Of a stretch of 35,338 bases of DNA, positions 33,655-35,338 are shown one piece after another (within the stretch, counting starts at the first letter, position 1; each line of letters begins with the position of its first letter). Below the pieces are notes generated by a model. It was not told the DNA's origin. It saw only the letters and a list, made by a program, of their open reading frames with translations, and did not search any database. Made by a program: the position numbers and the translations under genes. This stretch comes from Nostoc sp. UHCC 0870 (lineage in GTDB: Bacteria > Cyanobacteriota > Cyanobacteriia > Cyanobacteriales > Nostocaceae): contig NZ_CP091919.1 in assembly GCF_022063185.1 (NCBI RefSeq), positions 1-35,338 of the forward strand, given 5' to 3'.

Positions 33655-35338
33655 TTACCGTGATAATCCTCTAGTTCGAGTCATTGACTGCTGTTGTTTA
33701 TGTTCTAGATATTCCAGCAATATCTGCTCGGCTTTTTCCCAAGTCTCAATATCTGACTGGCTAACTTCAGCTATATTGACGACGGAATACTCAAGCTCAC
33801 CCAACTGATTTCTGTTGACTTTCAGGCGAAAGATTTCACCGCGTTCATCATGGGTAAATACTAATTCTTTTCCTTGTTTTGACAGTGTTGCACGTTTAAA
33901 TCTCAAGCTATTCTCACCATTTTCTTTTAACTGCCAATTGATTAATTCCACTGCAACAGGTACAGCTATGGCTAAATATTCCGACTGTAACTGCTGTTTT
34001 TGGAAGAGTCGCTGTTCTGATTGTTCTTGTCTGGATGCCAATTTATTTTGAGCGATTAGCACTAATGCTTTAGCTTCATCATCAGTCCATCCGGCAGGAC
34101 TAGCTAGGAGAATTTCTTCTATATCTTGGACTGGCTTATTATCTAATAATGCCCTTGTAGCAATTTCTTTGTCTCGGTCAGTCACTAATAGATTTTGCAA
34201 GTCAGCACTGTAATAGTTGTATAACTTGGCTCTTAGCTCCTCTTTTAGCTTTGGTTTGGTATCTGTTAAGGTCTGAGTTTCACTCGGTAATAACTTTGGC
34301 AGTTGATTGAATTTTTCTACTATTTGGGATAGTGGTTTAATGATTGTATCTGACTGAGATTCAGAAAGCTCTTTGAGTACAGGCAGTAATTTCACCAGTG
34401 CAGACTCAATAGTTGACTGTTCAATAAACTCAGCTATCGCGTTGATTGCTTTCTGCGATAGTTGGTGTTTTTCGACTTGATTTATTGCTGTTGTTAACTT
34501 GTTAAAAGTGGTGGTAAATTTAGCTGATTCCTGCTGATATTCCTCAAGCTCTTGAATTACAGATGGTAATGCTTCCTCTAATACTGACTCAATAGTTGAC
34601 TGTTCAATAAACTCAGCTATCGCGTTGATTGCTTTCTGCGATAGTTGGTGTTTTTCGACTTGATTTATTGCTGTTTTTAGCTCGTTAAAAGTGGTGGTAA
34701 ATTTAGCCGATTCCTGCTGATATTGCTCAAGCTCTTGAATTACAGATGGTAATGCTTCCTCTAGAACCGACTCAATAGTTGACTGTTCAATAAACTCAGC
34801 TATCGTGTTGATTGCTTTCTGCGATAGTTGGTGTTTGTCTGCTTGAGTTAATGCTACTTGTAGTTGGTTAAAAGTGGCGGAAACTTCGGCTAAAGATTGC
34901 TGATATTGGTCAAGTGACTGGTTCACTGATGGTAATGCTTCATCTAGAACTGACTCAAGAGATGAAGAGTCAATAAACTCAGCGATTGCGTTGATAGCTT
35001 TCTGTGATAACTGACGCTTTTCTGATTGTGCTACTAATGGTAGAGCAACGCTCTCCGGCTGATATACCTCTGATGATGCCGGATAAATCTGGGGATTAAT
35101 TTCAGCTATAACTGGAGAATTAGCAGCAGATATAGTAGATATTATCTGCTGATTATTAGGTTGATTATTTACAGATTCTAAGAATTTATTTAAGCGTTTA
35201 ATCTCGTTATCGTCCCTTTGGGGGTCGTAGCTTATCCCTAATTCTGTCTGTAGTTTGGCGAAAGAACACTTATATTTATTGAGATTACCTCCCTGTTTCC
35301 AAAGTAGTCGGGGCGAATCATCTTCATTAACTGAGCCG
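33655..35338 (-). CDS. Relaxase, C-terminal part with four 61-aa repeats (joins the gene at 1-779)
   Basis: Open from the window end to the stop at 33655, with no start needed inside. It begins GSVNEDDSPRLLWKQGG and TELGISYDPQRD, the usual segment after a relaxase catalytic domain, and continues in frame from the N-terminal part at bases 779-1. Between about 34350 and 35030 lie four repeats of 183 bp (61 aa), each with the pattern QLSQKAINAIAEFIEQSTIE; the two middle copies are nearly identical in DNA. The last 200 residues are a separate domain (about residues 600-820) ending in an Arg-rich tail. The repeats are helical and probably act as a long spacer or protein-binding arm. Total protein 820 aa. 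Confidence 0.85.
   Translation of the reverse strand, partial: GSVNEDDSPRLLWKQGGNLNKYKCSFAKLQTELGISYDPQRDDNEIKRLNKFLESVNNQPNNQQIISTISAANSPVIAEINPQIYPASSEVYQPESVALPLVAQSEKRQLSQKAINAIAEFIDSSSLESVLDEALPSVNQSLDQYQQSLAEVSATFNQLQVALTQADKHQLSQKAINTIAEFIEQSTIESVLEEALPSVIQELEQYQQESAKFTTTFNELKTAINQVEKHQLSQKAINAIAEFIEQSTIESVLEEALPSVIQELEEYQQESAKFTTTFNKLTTAINQVEKHQLSQKAINAIAEFIEQSTIESALVKLLPVLKELSESQSDTIIKPLSQIVEKFNQLPKLLPSETQTLTDTKPKLKEELRAKLYNYYSADLQNLLVTDRDKEIATRALLDNKPVQDIEEILLASPAGWTDDEAKALVLIAQNKLASRQEQSEQRLFQKQQLQSEYLAIAVPVAVELINWQLKENGENSLRFKRATLSKQGKELVFTHDERGEIFRLKVNRNQLGELEYSVVNIAEVSQSDIETWEKAEQILLEYLEHKQQQSMTRTRGLSR
34350..35030 (-). repeat. Four tandem 183-bp repeats in the relaxase gene
   Basis: The same motif (plus strand AATAAACTCAGC and neighbours) recurs at a spacing of exactly 183 bp, with phase points at 34411, 34594, 34777 and 34960. 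The length is a multiple of three, so the frame is kept. The middle units differ by few bases, which points to recent unequal recombination. Confidence 0.8.

Noticed and set aside
33655..34926. A stand-alone 423-aa repeat protein starting at GTG 34926
   Set aside because: The frame stays open upstream to the window end, including a fourth repeat and relaxase-like sequence. The GTG is an internal Val codon.

Overview
The window reads as one complete circular mobilizable plasmid of 35,338 bp from a filamentous, heterocyst-type cyanobacterium (Nostoc/Anabaena relatives). Host evidence: many HIP1 octamers (GCGATCGC, e.g. near 4806, 10684, 26209, 33261), heptamer STRR-type tandem repeats (3242-3269, 10160-10187, 10221-10250), and plasmid protein families typical of that group. 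Evidence for circularity: the relaxase gene runs off position 1 on the minus strand and continues in frame from position 35338. The codon across the join is ATC, and the two parts give exactly 821 codons. No rRNA, tRNA or CRISPR array was seen.

Layout. 33655-35338 joined to 1-1212 (minus): relaxase and MobC. 1213-1759: hairpin-rich candidate oriT. 1760-4059 (plus): StbA/StbB-like pair (stbB-like gene frameshifted) and a membrane-anchored coiled-coil protein. 4676-7741 (minus): primase-helicase replication protein, with an AT-rich possible origin behind it (7742-8390). 8391-10161: small RHH regulator with an operator array, diverging from a ParM/ParR-like segregation pair. 10301-14147: five same-strand genes of unknown role ending in a membrane-anchored FtsK/TraG-like ATPase (possible coupling protein). 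14148-15337: TGTCT repeat array, small HTH gene and a short tyrosine recombinase. 15636-16404: two AT-rich unknown genes.

16385-24466 (minus) is a probable restriction or phage-defence island: an XRE controller, a 1088-aa type ISP-like adenine methyltransferase with target-recognition domain, and a PLD nuclease-IPT/TIG-SNF2 helicase of about 1428 aa, now broken by a one-base frameshift. 24979-26185 is a ParA/ParB system with palindromic and heptameric candidate centromere sites. Two accessory genes follow, one WYL-like and one SLATT-like.

27738-32257 is an intact 4,520-bp Tn3-family transposon with identical 37-bp terminal repeats and a perfect AATAA target duplication. It carries tnpA, a res site, and a serine resolvase fused to a pRiA4b ORF-3 domain. 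It sits beside what look like remains of an older related element (a solo end at 27606-27642 and a res-like stretch at 32262-32345). 32392-33586 holds a 32-bp inverted-repeat element and a duplicated small membrane-protein gene, one copy broken.

Together the genes describe a plasmid that replicates with its own primase-helicase, has three separate ATPase-based maintenance systems, can be mobilized but carries no type IV secretion channel genes, and has a defence module and a recently arrived transposon as cargo.
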